This document shows, piece by piece, positions 34,655 to 45,699 of a DNA stretch of 62,811 bases. Numbering within the stretch: position 1 is the first letter of the stretch; each line of letters starts with the position of its first letter. The stretch is from Amanita rubescens. Lineage: Eukaryota > Basidiomycota > Agaricomycetes > Agaricales > Amanitaceae. The translations under genes and the position numbers were made by a program. Below the pieces are notes generated by a model that had not been told where the DNA came from, ran no database searches, and saw nothing but the letters and a program-made list of their open reading frames with translations. Location: positions 1 to 62,811 of the forward strand of contig WION01000301.1 of assembly GCA_015039365.1 (NCBI GenBank), given 5' to 3'.

Positions 34655-35036
34655 CTAAGGGAAAGATTTCAGTAGTTGTGAGATAATTATTGAACATGAC
34701 AAGTGCTGGCGCCTGATCGTTCCGTCAAGTGTAGATTGACGGTTCTTAGAAACGTAGTCGACATCAGCATGTTCTCTCAATGCATCAATGACTTGAACAT
34801 CAAACTCTCCTAAAGAATCAACCCAACAATGGTAAGTCAGTAAAAGTTATAGGTAGACGGAGTGTTTACCTACCGAAAAAAGCATTGAATAGTTCTGGCT
34901 CTCACTTGAAAATGACCTTGAATAGGGTGAGATTGTCTTTATTGTAGGCCTCTTCGAACATTTGAATATGATGTTCCATGTCGACTCCATCTTTTAGTGC
35001 GACAATATACTCGATCGGATTCTGCGGCATGGTCAT
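34655..35036 (-). pseudogene. Possible I9-type protease inhibitor/propeptide, broken
   Basis: The minus strand encodes IEYIVALKDGVDMEHHIQMF, like the start of small fungal proteinase inhibitors of the I9 family. After an intron bounded by GTAGGT and TTTAG come GEFDVQVIDALREH and VDYVSKN, like the family's C-terminal half. Between them an in-frame TGA (34902-34904) follows VIFK, and no tested splice removes it. It is either a pseudogene or an intron misread. The protein would be about 90-100 residues. Confidence 0.4.
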
Positions 35037-35161
35037 CTAGTTAGGAAAATTCAAGTTGGAGAGGACGAAGAATAGGCGGATACTATATTATTCGACTGGG
35101 CGTCCCAATTTGTATTGGCGCGGGACCGCTTGGCGTGTCTCGGACGACACGTGCGCGTGAT

Positions 35162-35323
35162 CCGCCCCACTGAAGAAAGTGCGAACGGCTTGCACCGGTA
35201 CATCCCCCAAGATATTTGAGCTGAAGCAGTCTGTAGATTACATGTAGTAACTTGAAGCAGAGCGAATAATAATTAATAATTTGGCAAAAACCACAGCGTG
35301 GTCCCCCACCGTGGCACTACAGG
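35162..35323. repeat. Decayed duplicate of an F-box gene tail plus 5S fragment
   Basis: From cccactgaagaaagtgcg through cggtacatcccccaaga and tagattacatgtagtaact to aaccacagcgtggtccccca, this stretch copies 34204-34380: the last codons of the F-box gene, its 3' flank and the 3' part of 5S copy 4. The 5S remnant is about 35 nt with an internal deletion. Confidence 0.85.
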
Positions 35324-35724
35324 CTGATTTTCGGCCCCTGAGTTATTTTTATTTCACACCTAGGCTGGGATACCTTTTGGAATGGAGTTTGTCGCAGCGT
35401 TCACCGAGCGACGAGCTTGTTTTTGTGCGTTCAGCTCCGAAGCACAGCCACAGTTCAACTTCATCCGAGTCGTGCCTGGTTACGCGGACGCGCTGATCGC
35501 GTTCCTCGCCAAATCTTCGGGGAAAGCATATTCAAGCACGCAGTACTAATATGTACAATGATAAATTATTCCAGTTCAAGAGTGGTTTAAAGATAAAGTC
35601 GCAGAAAATATCTAGACACAAAACTTATTGTTTCATGCGTGAATGGCGAGATAAACTCGCTGTAACAAATTAAAGCAAATGGGTCAAACGGAACAAAGGA
35701 GGTGGTTGTACGTGGTATACGTGT

Positions 35725-36952
35725 TCACAGAATCAAGTCGGTGAAATCGAGATTAAAGTCCTGTGGTGGTGGTATTGTTGACATATGGGCCGTGGCCGTG
35801 TTCCCGATGTGAGGAAAAAGACATGTCGACGCAGACATGATGCTCGTCTCTTCAGTGTAAGGAGTGGAAATGTTCTGCATCTGGCTTGACATGAAGCTAG
35901 GATCGACTGCGGGGGTCAAACTCAAGTTTTCCCAAGTAGTCGATGATCCGTCGAATGTGGGAGTCTCTGCGAGCATATCGAAGCTATTGTCTGAGAAGCT
36001 CCAAGACGAGACGGACGATGGCGAGCAAAGCGGAGGGGAAACGGCGTCTTGGAAGAACATTTGTGAAGTCGTCGGCGTGAAGATTTGCTGTTGTATGGGC
36101 ATTTGTGGCTGGTCTGGGGTATAGTAGGTGCCGGGTGGAACCCTAAATTGAGGAGCATATGGCATCTGGGAGGGTACAGGGAGAAGTGGTCGCAATTGTG
36201 TTCTGGGCATGGTCACCGTCGGTGTGTTCGCGTCGTAGTAATAGGACGGCCTCGCGTTACAAGGATTGCACGAACTGTCTGGGAAGAAGGGAAATCGATA
36301 CCCGGGCACCAGCTGCGCAGGTGGCACAGGACTGCTTATCAGTAGGTCACCAACAACGCTTGGTTTGGAAGAAGTAGAGGCGGAATGTTCAACAGCGCGT
36401 TGTTCGGAGGAACCGTAACCACCTTGGTTGGGTGCCGTCGAACTACGAACCGTTTTCTTGGATCGCATGCTTCGGGGGACGTCACGGACAAGATCATGGG
36501 AATCCAGCAGATGCTGCGTCATAAATCGCGAATATAATGTAAAGAAGGGGCAGTTGGAAAATGGACAGGCCCATGACTTCGAGAATCCACTGTGGAAAAT
36601 ATTAGATGACTAAAAAGAGAAAAGATAGGACACACTCACTGTTTACGGCTGTGGTTAACGGTGTTTGATTTCTGCAAACTCTTGTACTCGCAACCAGGAT
36701 ATGTGCAATGGACCATTCTGGGAGGCAACATAGTTAATGTGTATAATCAGTAATAAGGTGTCATGCGACTTACAACTTTTCTCTATTCTGGTCATGCAGC
36801 TTCATGTGTCGCGCAACATCACTCCTGTATTTAACTGTTGTTTTACATTCCGGGCATTGCATAGTGTTTAATTTACGCTACACAATCGGGTCAGAAAAGA
36901 AAAGTCGATAACAATAATGACAAGTACTTACCTCTTTCGGGGCACGGGCCAT
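35725..36952 (-). CDS. C2H2 zinc-finger protein
   Basis: Four exons (36952-36932, 36877-36774, 36717-36640, 36589-35725) join in phase to 355 residues. Three C2H2 fingers lie within the first 110 residues: CPECKTTVKYRSDVARHMKL, CTYPGCEYKSLQKSNTVNHS and CPFSNCPFFTLYSRFMTQHL, each with its final histidine just after. The remainder is Pro/Ser/Thr/Gln-rich, typical of an activation region. It is probably a DNA-binding regulator. I cannot assign it to a named factor. The second donor was set at GTAAGT, so that the acceptor restores the second finger. Confidence 0.85.
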
Positions 36953-38016
36953 TATTGATGATAACAATAATGATCGGTTATACAATTTAAGTCGACAAGC
37001 GGCGTCGAGAATGTTATTGAGCGGGAGGATGTGGATTTGCGCTTTCCACCCGCCTTTCCACCCGCTTTAAAAGCAGAAACCGCAAGCAGGACACCGCATT
37101 ATTTCAAACAACGGATTGATTTTTGCCTAGGTTTTGGATTACTTGGTATAGCAGGAGTTTGGTGAACCACACAGCTACAAGGATGCCGAATGGTCAAGGA
37201 AGGACGGCAAAGCGACGGACTTGCGAGTAAAGGAAATTTTATTGAATTGGTTACAACCAGTTTTCTTGAAAATAGACTTTTAGGGTATTTTTCTCGAAAC
37301 CAATCAACAGTTCTTGCGAACAAAGGCCCTATGCAGTGAGGCCATCTTGGTTACGTGTGTGGCCACCTGGATTGGCACAAAAAAGGCATTCTAAAATAGC
37401 CAGATATGGCAAGAGCTATGAGGACAATCAGAAAGACACGAGGATCAAGTCATTAAACGATTCACCTTCTCTTGGTTTCGCAACTTTCGTTGTGGCGGGA
37501 CGAGAAGGTGTAGTGGCCAGGTATAGCAGTTGCATAAATAAATCGCTGATCAAAATCGATCAAACATGGACCCACAATGCGTATAAATTTAGCTCCGCTC
37601 CTATCGCGACTGCAGTCATTATGTTCGTGGTTTATGGTGATAAGACACGGATCGAAGTGCTCTGGTCTTGGCCCACGTATGTTTACTTGGAGGTAGGTTG
37701 CCCACTGAGGATGAGCCCTCGAAGCTGTAGTGAGCCTGGCCGTATCCCGGTCCCCGGAGGCTCTACATTCCAAAAGGCAAGCTGTACTACCATCCAAGTT
37801 AGTATTCTGTCCGAAGGCGGGTAGGTCCGACTCACCGTGTTGTACGTACTGTTCGCACATCCGCCGGCGCCGTAAGCGCTTTAAGTTCTAGTAACCACTA
37901 CTATAAGAAATCCGACACCAACTATGCGTGTAGGGGCCACATCGGTTCATCGCCTCGTTGTTGGCACATGTGCAACTCGATAAAATAGGCGCCGTCATCT
38001 CCATAATATCTGTGTA
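36953..38016. other. Intergenic, no gene recognised
   Basis: About 1.06 kb upstream of the first helix-repeat gene. Frames of up to 162 codons (37336-37824) have no recognisable content. The last 100 bp already resemble the shared upstream region of the helix-repeat family. Confidence 0.5.
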
Positions 38017-38025
38017 CACGTGTAC
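38017..38025 (+). promoter_or_regulatory. CACGTGTAC box, 108 bp upstream of the ATG
   Basis: An E-box-like palindromic core shared with the upstream regions of the other helix-repeat family members. Confidence 0.5.
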
Positions 38026-38124
38026 AACGTCAGTACTACCTCTCCCACTGACAGCAAATAGGTTGGTACATTCTTTGGGGTGTACATGTCTAACCGAGCT
38101 CATGCACTTGTAGCGTGCCCAGCG

Positions 38125-38493
38125 ATGGATTTTTTTCCCGGTCATAAAGACATCGTCCGAAAAATCGTGTCTGAGCTAGAGAAGAATATGGAAGCTCACG
38201 CGAAGGCTTTGTTTCACGCCAACGGAGATAATATTGCCCAAAAAATCATATCAGAGCTGCAAAAGGTCACTGAAGCTCACTTCAAGAGCCTTGGTACTTC
38301 CCTCGGAGCTCAGCTCCAGGGGCAGCTCGAGAAGTCAGTCTCCGTCGTGACAAAGACTTTAGTATTGACTATTAGCCTCTTCCTCGCAATATATATTTGG
38401 CGACAGTTGGGGGAAGAGAGGAGGGCAAGGGAGGTACATGCCAGGAATATGCAGCCACGTCTCTGTGACACGTGCCGATCAGAATCCAAGTGA
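38125..38493 (+). CDS. Helix-repeat membrane protein, 27-residue subfamily (HRM1)
   Basis: A single exon of 122 residues. I do not recognise a known family. It holds two to three helical units of about 27 residues (KIVSELEKNMEAHAKALFHA, then KIISELQKVTEAHFKSLGTS), a single membrane segment (TLVLTISLFLAIYIW), and a charged stretch RQLGEERRAREVHARN. It ends with LCDTCRSESK, whose CxxC is shared with the small member at 50059. The ATG at 38125 was chosen because a conserved TAG acceptor and about 12 nt precede the ATG in all paralogues; an upstream in-frame extension would lie in the predicted 5'-UTR intron. Predicted topology is a cytosolic helical domain with one membrane anchor. Confidence 0.7.
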   Translation: MDFFPGHKDIVRKIVSELEKNMEAHAKALFHANGDNIAQKIISELQKVTEAHFKSLGTSLGAQLQGQLEKSVSVVTKTLVLTISLFLAIYIWRQLGEERRAREVHARNMQPRLCDTCRSESK

Positions 38494-38889
38494 TATCGAT
38501 ACTCTTTGGAAATGCTACATCGGGGATTGGGCCAGCTTGCAGCAGGAATAGCACCTTTTCTTTGTAATTGAAAGAGAATGTATTCAACCAGATTTATCGC
38601 CAGCTCTTTGCAGCACGGGAAAAAGCCGCTGTGGCAATATCGCATTTCATACACCTTGAATTCCGAGTTCTTCAGCTATGAGAATCGCCGCCTTTTCTCC
38701 GATTGCCATCGCTGTATTGTACGTATTCGCTCCAACATTGCCAGGGGCAATACTACAATCTAAATGAACGTATCGCTAAGTAAATCACCTCGCAGCGTAT
38801 TCCAAACATACCTGCGACCTTCAAACATTGTGTTCCATACACATTCAACCTGAGGTCCACTACGCCCCCTTCCTCTCTAGGTTTCATGG
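38494..38889. other. Intergenic, no gene recognised
   Basis: About 400 bp between the first helix-repeat gene and the alcohol oxidase relic. Only short frames occur. Confidence 0.5.
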
Positions 38890-41273
38890 CACATGTTCCT
38901 GTCTACGAACATGAATAACCAAAGAAAAGGTAGAAACAATACGATTCACCGAGTGGAATATTGTCGACGCGGTTTCTCTGTGGAACTGGTCAATTGCTTC
39001 GTCATCTTCCGTGGAATAAATAATGTCAGGGGAGTCGATTTCGACTGGCCCCTCAGAACATTTGGTCTCTGCGGCACTGCCTGCTGGGAACTTGGGGTGT
39101 ACCGGTGAATATTCACCTCTGTATGACTTCATCCGTCTGAGAATTTCCCGGCATTTCTTATATCCCCATCTCATCACGGCGAGATCTGCAGAGCTTTTTC
39201 TGTACTCAGGTTTCAAAGCGAACGGTATGACATGACCACGTACGATTCCAAGTAGCCTGGATGAAAATCGAGCGGGGCATAGGCGTCTGTTCCCGATGTA
39301 ATCCGGACGAAACCCACAGAGACTGGATAAGTCTGTCGCACAGTCAAGGATAGACTGTGGTGAGTGTGCGCCCACTCACAACAAAATAAAACGGTGTTAA
39401 AAGCTTCTTTGTTGGTTTCTCCGGCATCAGTCTAGGCGGCCTGCAGGTCCATGAACCAAATGAAGGTGCCGGAGTTATCAGTGAATTTACCTGAACCCTG
39501 CCAGCAATGATAGCACTGCAATGGGTTTGTCCGGGGCGGGTACAAAAAAATCTCTCCATCTAGAGTCAAATTCTGATCCTAGTTCTCGCAAATCTTCGAG
39601 GCCAGGTCTTATCTTAATGCCTGCATCGACGGCACTGCATATAGTTCAACGGACGATCAATCCCATAATAGCATTATGGCATACTTGTGTGCCAACATCC
39701 CCTTGCCGTTTTTCGACCATTGTTCGACAAAGGCTGGAGTATGAAGATGTCAAGTCTATAATGCGGGATGACGGATTTGACGCATACGCTGCATGATTTC
39801 CTCGCCTCCTCGCATGAGGAGGTCCAAGGTATCAGCGTCGTCGCTAGCATGGTATGAGGCGGACGCGCGAACATGGTCTGTAACCATGTGTTCAAGGAGA
39901 AGAGTAAAGACAACGGGTTGCGAACCCATATAATGCTCGCCAACTCCAGGAAGATCTACCACTTGTTTGATACCATTCTTCTTCAATAGATCTTCGCTTC
40001 CAATCCCAGATCTATCGAGGCGATCAGCATATCGTCTCTCTCAATCACTAATGATTGACCTTTGTAAAATTGCGGGTGAACCAAACGCACCCGCAGACGA
40101 GACAACGAGACGTGAGGCCTTCGCAACGGCTACTTGGCCACCAGCGCCATTGATATACTCAACTCCCACTGCTCGGGTACCCCTGGAAGGGATTTGCGAG
40201 ACCCACTTGAAGCGCATACAATGGACTTACTCGAATAAGATTCGCACTACTAGCTTGCCGCAATATACCTTTAGGTTATCGTTCGTGTCAATTTGATTAT
40301 ATATGAAATGGTGAGCAGTATCCGAGCGTCGGCCCGTCTCTGGATCTATGTATCTGAACGAGGCAAAATATCAATTTGCATCGGGCATAAAGAAAGCAGT
40401 AAAGCTTACTGCGGTAATCTCTACCATGACATGGACTGTCAGTGAGTGTCATCAAATGAGCGGGAACACCCCTTACACCATACGCATTACAAGAAAAGAA
40501 GTCATTTACGTCCTTCGTCAACGGGCGTTCCTTGTCATACTTCCCAGCCACATCAAGAAATTGTTCGGCGACGTTGATTTGATCTTCGCGATACGAGACT
40601 TTAAGGGGTCCTTCATTACCATGGTAAGGCACAGTTCCGTCGGAGAATGTCTCTGCCTAAATCGTGATTTGTTAGCATAGAACAAGAACCATTACTAATA
40701 CCTTTTGTAGAAGGGGAATTAGATCCGCAGAGCCCCAACCAGGATTTTTGAATGTCTTTTCCCAGTCGTCATAGTCGGACGCTGCAGCTCGAGTATACAT
40801 CAACACTGAAATAGCTCTTTTACTGAATATCCCCGTGAAACACGAATTACCCACTGTTGACGGCCGAACTGCCACCTAAACATCGCCCCGAGGAGACAAT
40901 AGGTGACCTTCCGCCGAGAGCATCGCTGGCACGTCCTGGATATATGTGAAGTACTCCTGATGCTGGATTACCGATTATATTCGCAAAGCATCGTGCTGGA
41001 TGGATGTGAATAAGGTTATCTCTCGTTTCTGGCCCGTCCTCAATAATCTGATCATGGAAAGCGCATCAGATTCAAGACCTTGTCTGGCGGTAACATTAGC
41101 GAACTTACAAGTATCTTCAAAGACGGGTCTGCTGCGGCAAGCCGTCCTGCGGTAATACATGCCGTAGTTCCACCTAATCCAAATCAGATGATGAGGAACA
41201 AGCGATAATATTTCGTCATACCGCCCGCAAATATGATATCAAAGTTAAGCTCGGGAGGTGTTGTGATAGTCAT
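38890..41273 (-). pseudogene. Alcohol (methanol) oxidase-like GMC oxidoreductase, decayed
   Basis: Read on the minus strand from an ATG at 41273, the GMC order is intact: FAD motif FAGGGTTACITAGRLAAADP, then GGSSAVN, YTRAAASDYDDWEKTFKNPG, NVAEQFLDVAGKYDKERPLT, DLPGVGEHYMGSQ, and the C-terminal blocks RWGYKKCREILRRMKSYRGE and IYSTEDDEAID. The products resemble fungal alcohol oxidase, a peroxisomal FAD enzyme oxidising methanol. Frames break after NLIHIQ (no frame joins the next block PARCFANIIGNP), within the central region, and by a stop in the stretch ending FMDLQAA. Some introns may still be recognisable, but no continuous protein can be made. Confidence 0.8.
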
Positions 41274-41830
41274 GTTCCAATGTCGCTGATTCCGACGTTG
41301 ACGTCTGGAGGATGGTGATTTAATGACAAGACGCTGGTAGTTTTTATGGATGAACTGTGGATTATATTTAGCTGATCAAACACTGATATTCACCAGGAAC
41401 ATATCATGTGAGGTTAAACCCGACCTCCCGGTGATCGTAGCTGATAGTTCCATGATACCTTACGCCCGCTTGCGCGGCAGAACCCGCAACAACGCTTTCA
41501 TTCATTGTATTTCGCACAATAAAGTCAATTCACGGTAGCATCGACGTCGTTGGTTACACCGGCCGAGATTCCGAAGGCGTGGGAGACGGACGATCTTTCT
41601 CGAGATGTATCCTTTTTTTCTTGTCCCGAAGACCGGCGAACCGGCAGCGTGTATTGCCAACTACACTACTAAGTATAATCTGGGAAAAAAAACTACACTA
41701 CGCAGGTGAGGAAACGAACCCATAAGAAAACTCATATTTGAACATGAAATCAGCCGAAGCCGCATACTGTGACACCCTGGTCCACTCCGAGCCATAAAAA
41801 AGGGGGGAGGAGGGGAGACTCTGAGCCTTG
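41274..41830. other. Intergenic, no gene recognised
   Basis: About 560 bp between the alcohol oxidase relic and the retroelement fragment. No supported feature. Confidence 0.45.
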
Positions 41831-41834
41831 GTTA

Positions 41835-42426
41835 GACGATGGCAATCTGTGTTAATCCAGATCGCCGTAACGCGCGGAATACCGTGCTTTGGCTTTTGCT
41901 TCGATGCGACCCTCGTGAGTCTGGCGGACTCGTTTCAGGCAGCTTGCAAGTTTGCGAGCGCTTTGTCATCAAATCTTGAGGTGTAGAAAGGGCACGTCCG
42001 GTCGATGGCGGGGTGTGGCCCTTGGCAGTTGACGCACTTGATGCGATCTTGGGAAGGGTCATGTTCGACCACCTGCATGTGGACTGCCGAGCTGTGACAG
42101 TTGGCGCATAGCGCGCACCAGGGAAGGTGCGATGAGCATACATGAGAAGTGTGGCCCCACCGGAGGCAGATGCCACACTGACGAGAGGCCTTGCGTAAGA
42201 CCCAAGGGCGGGCGCGACAGGGGACGCCATCAAAGATGACATCGGACTGGAGAAGACGACGGGCGACAGCGATCATCAGCGACTTCAACCACAACAGTGG
42301 CAGTGAATCCAATCGTCTTCCCCGTGGGTCTTCTGGACGAAGTGAACCCCCTTCCAACGGGGGTGGGCGGAGACCGTAGCATGCAGCCAATCGGAGGTCA
42401 CAGCGGAGTCGGCACCCCCATCGCAC
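41835..42426 (-). mobile_element. Retrotransposon ORF1/gag-like zinc-knuckle fragment
   Basis: An open minus-strand frame (42426-41935) carries RQCGICLRWGHTSHVC, a CCHC knuckle. It continues with CALCANCHSSAVHM and CVNCQGPHPAIDRTCPF, the Cys-rich pattern of nucleic-acid-binding ORF1 proteins of non-LTR or related retroelements. No reverse transcriptase, LTR or target-site duplication was seen, so it is a fragment. The exact element class is inferred. Confidence 0.55.
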
Positions 42427-42952
42427 AGAGGAAGAAAATCACAGGATCGTGGAAAAAAACACGTGAGGGTCTATTTCGTGAAGCAGAAGCTGCCTTGTAA
42501 AACCCTCCACCTTTCAGGTTGCGGGGATAAGAGCCCAGCATGGGTAGTGATCATATTTAACTGAATGGTTTCACGAAGAATAACACAATGGTCATGTCCA
42601 TAACCTTGAAACCAACAAGTTCTTCGCAAAGCACGCGTGACGTAACGCGTCGCCATCAATCGGCACGACAATTAACAACGGAATCAAAATCGTGAGTTTA
42701 TTTATTTATTTTCCAAATTTTTGGCAAACTATCATTACGGTGCGCAGAGAAAGTGATTGTCAGATAATGGATTCATCTGCAGGTGTGTAATGTATACAAC
42801 TTTGAAAAGCCGCGTCCTCGGATGCTCGTGTCTGACAAACGGGCAGCGGCAGTTGGCCGCGTTTGAACGGGTGGGCTTGTTCAGTGGAAGACAGGATCAA
42901 GGTAAGCTTTTCCCTTCGTGCTACTACCGATCTCGACTTGGAGGGGAAAACA
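42427..42952. other. Intergenic, no gene recognised
   Basis: About 525 bp. A short motif, cctttcaggttgcggggat, near 42510-42528 recurs near 61180-61200. Nothing else was supported. Confidence 0.4.
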
Positions 42953-43083
42953 CTCACTCAAATAGGATTGTGCGAAGAGACGGAGTTGCGTACCGCAAGC
43001 ACCCCGTAACAGAAGCTGCATCTATTTACCACCTCATTGCTGGCACATGTACAGTTCAACAGACGTCTCCATGTCTGCGCACA
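42953..43083 (+). repeat. 131-bp direct repeat, copy A
   Basis: From ctcactcaaataggattgtg to ccatgtctgcgcaca. It matches copy B (46081-46211) with about six mismatches and no indel. Confidence 0.9.
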
Positions 43084-43161
43084 TTAGCGTCGGAAGACTA
43101 CTTTTGATTACGTGAGGATTCCCCTGGCGTGACAGGACCACTGTCTCAGCTATCATCATCA

Positions 43162-45499
43162 ATGTCCCTACGTCGCGTTGTCAGTGGAGGAGATGTCCGC
43201 GTTGTAGTTCAAGAGGGGATCTTTTCAGGCCCTTGCTCTTTTGCTCAATTTGGCCGTCAACATGCCACGTTTGTGGATAAATCCCTCGCCATTGAGGCCT
43301 TCCTACGCGACCGCGGAGGTCACCACCTCATTCTGCGCCCGAGACGATGTGGAAAGAGCTATACACTCTCGATGATTCGGTTGAGTGTCTTTCTGATCAA
43401 ATATCTGCATTTGCTGATGCAGAGCCCTTCAGGGATTTCCTGCAACCACCTCCGAAACGTGGTCCAAGCACCGGAGACATAACTGCCAGCCAGTTTGCAG
43501 ATATGGCCATTACTGACCATGGCGAGCTCGTTTCGAAATACTTTCAACAGTATCCCGTTTTGCATATTGACTTAAAGGTAAATTGGCTTGTTTTCGTCTC
43601 GAAGGGGGTCATACTTATCGGTTCAAGGATGTTCATGGACCCACCTTCGAAACCATGCTGAGCTCATTCGACATGATGGTCCGCGAAATAATCAGGAATC
43701 TATGCTCTCGTGACCTTGTGGATGAAAACTTTTGCAAGGAGTTAAGTGGACCTGGGGCCTTGGAATCGAGGAGGGGCAAGGCACTAAAGATCCTCTCACG
43801 GGAGCTTCAGAGAGCTTACCAGCAGGACGTTGTGGTCCTTATCGATGAATATGATTCGCCCATGCATTCCGCGATAGAGCATAGCTATTCTACTATGGTC
43901 TGTTCTGTTATTCTCCTCTATTGCAGCTACCTCACGCTATGTCAGGCCAATGATTTCTTTGCTGCAGTATTTGGTTCGTTGCTGAAGGTTTGTCAACGCC
44001 ATCGCCTGAGACACTGCGATTGACATCTTTCGATAGGGCAACGAGGCGGTGATAGGAAGTATGATGGTTGGCATATGCAGAGTAGCGAAATCCGGCTGGC
44101 TGACATCGTTAAACCATATCAAAGTATGTGAAAATACTGTGAATTATAACCACGTCGATCAGTTATAATTTCTCCTCAGGTCTTTCCAATGCATGCTGAA
44201 GATGATCGTTACGCGAAGTTTTTCCTATTTACCGAGAAAGAAGTTGAGATCCTCTGCGCTAATGACCGTACTCAAGTGTGTGGTTCATTCACACATCTGT
44301 TATTCATTCACATTCTTTCTCTAGTTGAGTGTTGAGTTACTTCAACCACGCTACAATGGCTATGTGGCAATGCACCATTCTGGACCTGTCAAGCTGTACA
44401 ACCCTTACTCAGTCATCAACGCATTAGAAACGAACATGCTTTCAAACTTTTGGGTCGAAACTGGTAAGATAAATGAAACAATCAGGAAATCCGAATTGAC
44501 GAACTGTACAGGGCGGTACACTCCCGTATCGCAAAGCCTTTGGCGCGCTGGTCAAGGGTTTCGTGATAATCTCAATCTCCTTCTAACGCAGAAGAGCGTG
44601 AAATTGGTGGTGGACGAGCACGTTAACTTCTTAAGGTGCCTAACCACCCCTTTTTCTGTGGCTCGGTCCAGTGGCTTACGACCAGTCATAGCTCCGATGC
44701 TATCTCTGATTCCGGTCTTTGGGGTCTCCTGTATTCTACTGGTTATCTAACCATCGAGAGCGTTTCGGACCGGGGTGTGGTACGTGTTCGAACCATTTTT
44801 TTTTCATTCGTGCTCATGTTTCGATAGTCTGAGTATACCTTTCGAATACCAAATGGGGAGGTCGCTGCGGAATGGCACTCATGGGTGAAGAAACACGTCA
44901 TTGCTAATAGAACCACACCGCTCTCTAGCGTGCATGACACTATTGTTCGCGGAGATGCCATCGGTTTTCAAAAACAGTTCACCGCGTTCTTACAAGAGTA
45001 CCTTCCATTACCGCATCACAAGGAGAAGGTTTACCAGGCGATGTGTTATATGCTTTTTTACGCTCTATTTGGCAAGGAGTATGATGTCAGGATGGAGCAG
45101 GACGCCGGTCATGGACGATCTGACATTACGGCGCACCCGTTCAGTCCACAACGTTTGCTGGCACTCATTTTTGAGATAAAATCAGTTGCCCGCCATTTGA
45201 AGAGGAACGGGAAACGATCACTCAAGACCCCTGAGCAGATGGGGAAGGACTTGGAAAAGGCCAAGATCGAGGCACTTGAACAGCTTGCAAGCCGTCGCTA
45301 TCGCGAGAGAGTTCCACACCATGCAACAAAGGTCCACGAGTTTGGATTTGTATTCTGTGGGAAGTTCTGTGCTGCAGCTGTGCGTACTTTACAGCGCAAT
45401 TCCATGGGCAACTGGGAAGAAGTCGCTGCAGGCTCTACGGATGTCTCTGAAAGTATGATATATATGGGGGACGAAGGTGATGAGGATGAAGAGGCCTAG
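43162..45499 (+). CDS. AAA-ATPase-like protein with PD-(D/E)XK nuclease domain
   Basis: A multi-exon gene. The N-terminal half matches the AAA-ATPase-like family: QHATFVDKSLAIEAFL, the P-loop LRPRRCGKSYTLSM, QYPVLHIDLK and VVLIDEYDSPMHSAI (Walker B-like). The C-terminal half matches the linked PD-(D/E)XK domain: YTFRIPNGEVAAEWHSWV, YQAMCYMLFYALFGKEYDV, GRSDITAHP, IFEIKSVAR and FGFVFCGKFCAAAV, with D and E-x-K catalytic residues present. Introns were read after MIRL (only 38 nt), IDLK, YSTM, LLK, HIK, RTQ, WVET and DRGV. Such proteins are common in basidiomycetes, with unknown function. The start is the ATG at 43162; the upstream flank is a copied promoter-like repeat. Confidence 0.8.
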
Positions 45500-45545
45500 T
45501 GAACATATCTTGATATTTCACATCAAAAGGGTGGTAGCTCTCAAT

Positions 45546-45699
45546 CCACATTGCAGTTGAAGCCAAGTCTCTTTTCCGGGAGTGCTTCTCTTCACGTCAG
45601 ATGGTCTTCTGCGGGCAGTACTTTGCCACTACTAGTCCGGCTGCAAGGGGGAACATTGGTGACTACATTATGATTGGGCAAGCGGTGAAAAAATAGTAT
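45546..45699 (+). pseudogene. Relic of a second PD-(D/E)XK gene tail
   Basis: The plus strand reads QMVFCGQYFATTSPAARGN, followed by IGDYIMIGQAVKK and a stop. This parallels the C-terminal FVFCGKFCAAAV region of the gene just upstream. The remainder of the gene is missing, so it is a short leftover of a paralogue. Confidence 0.45.
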
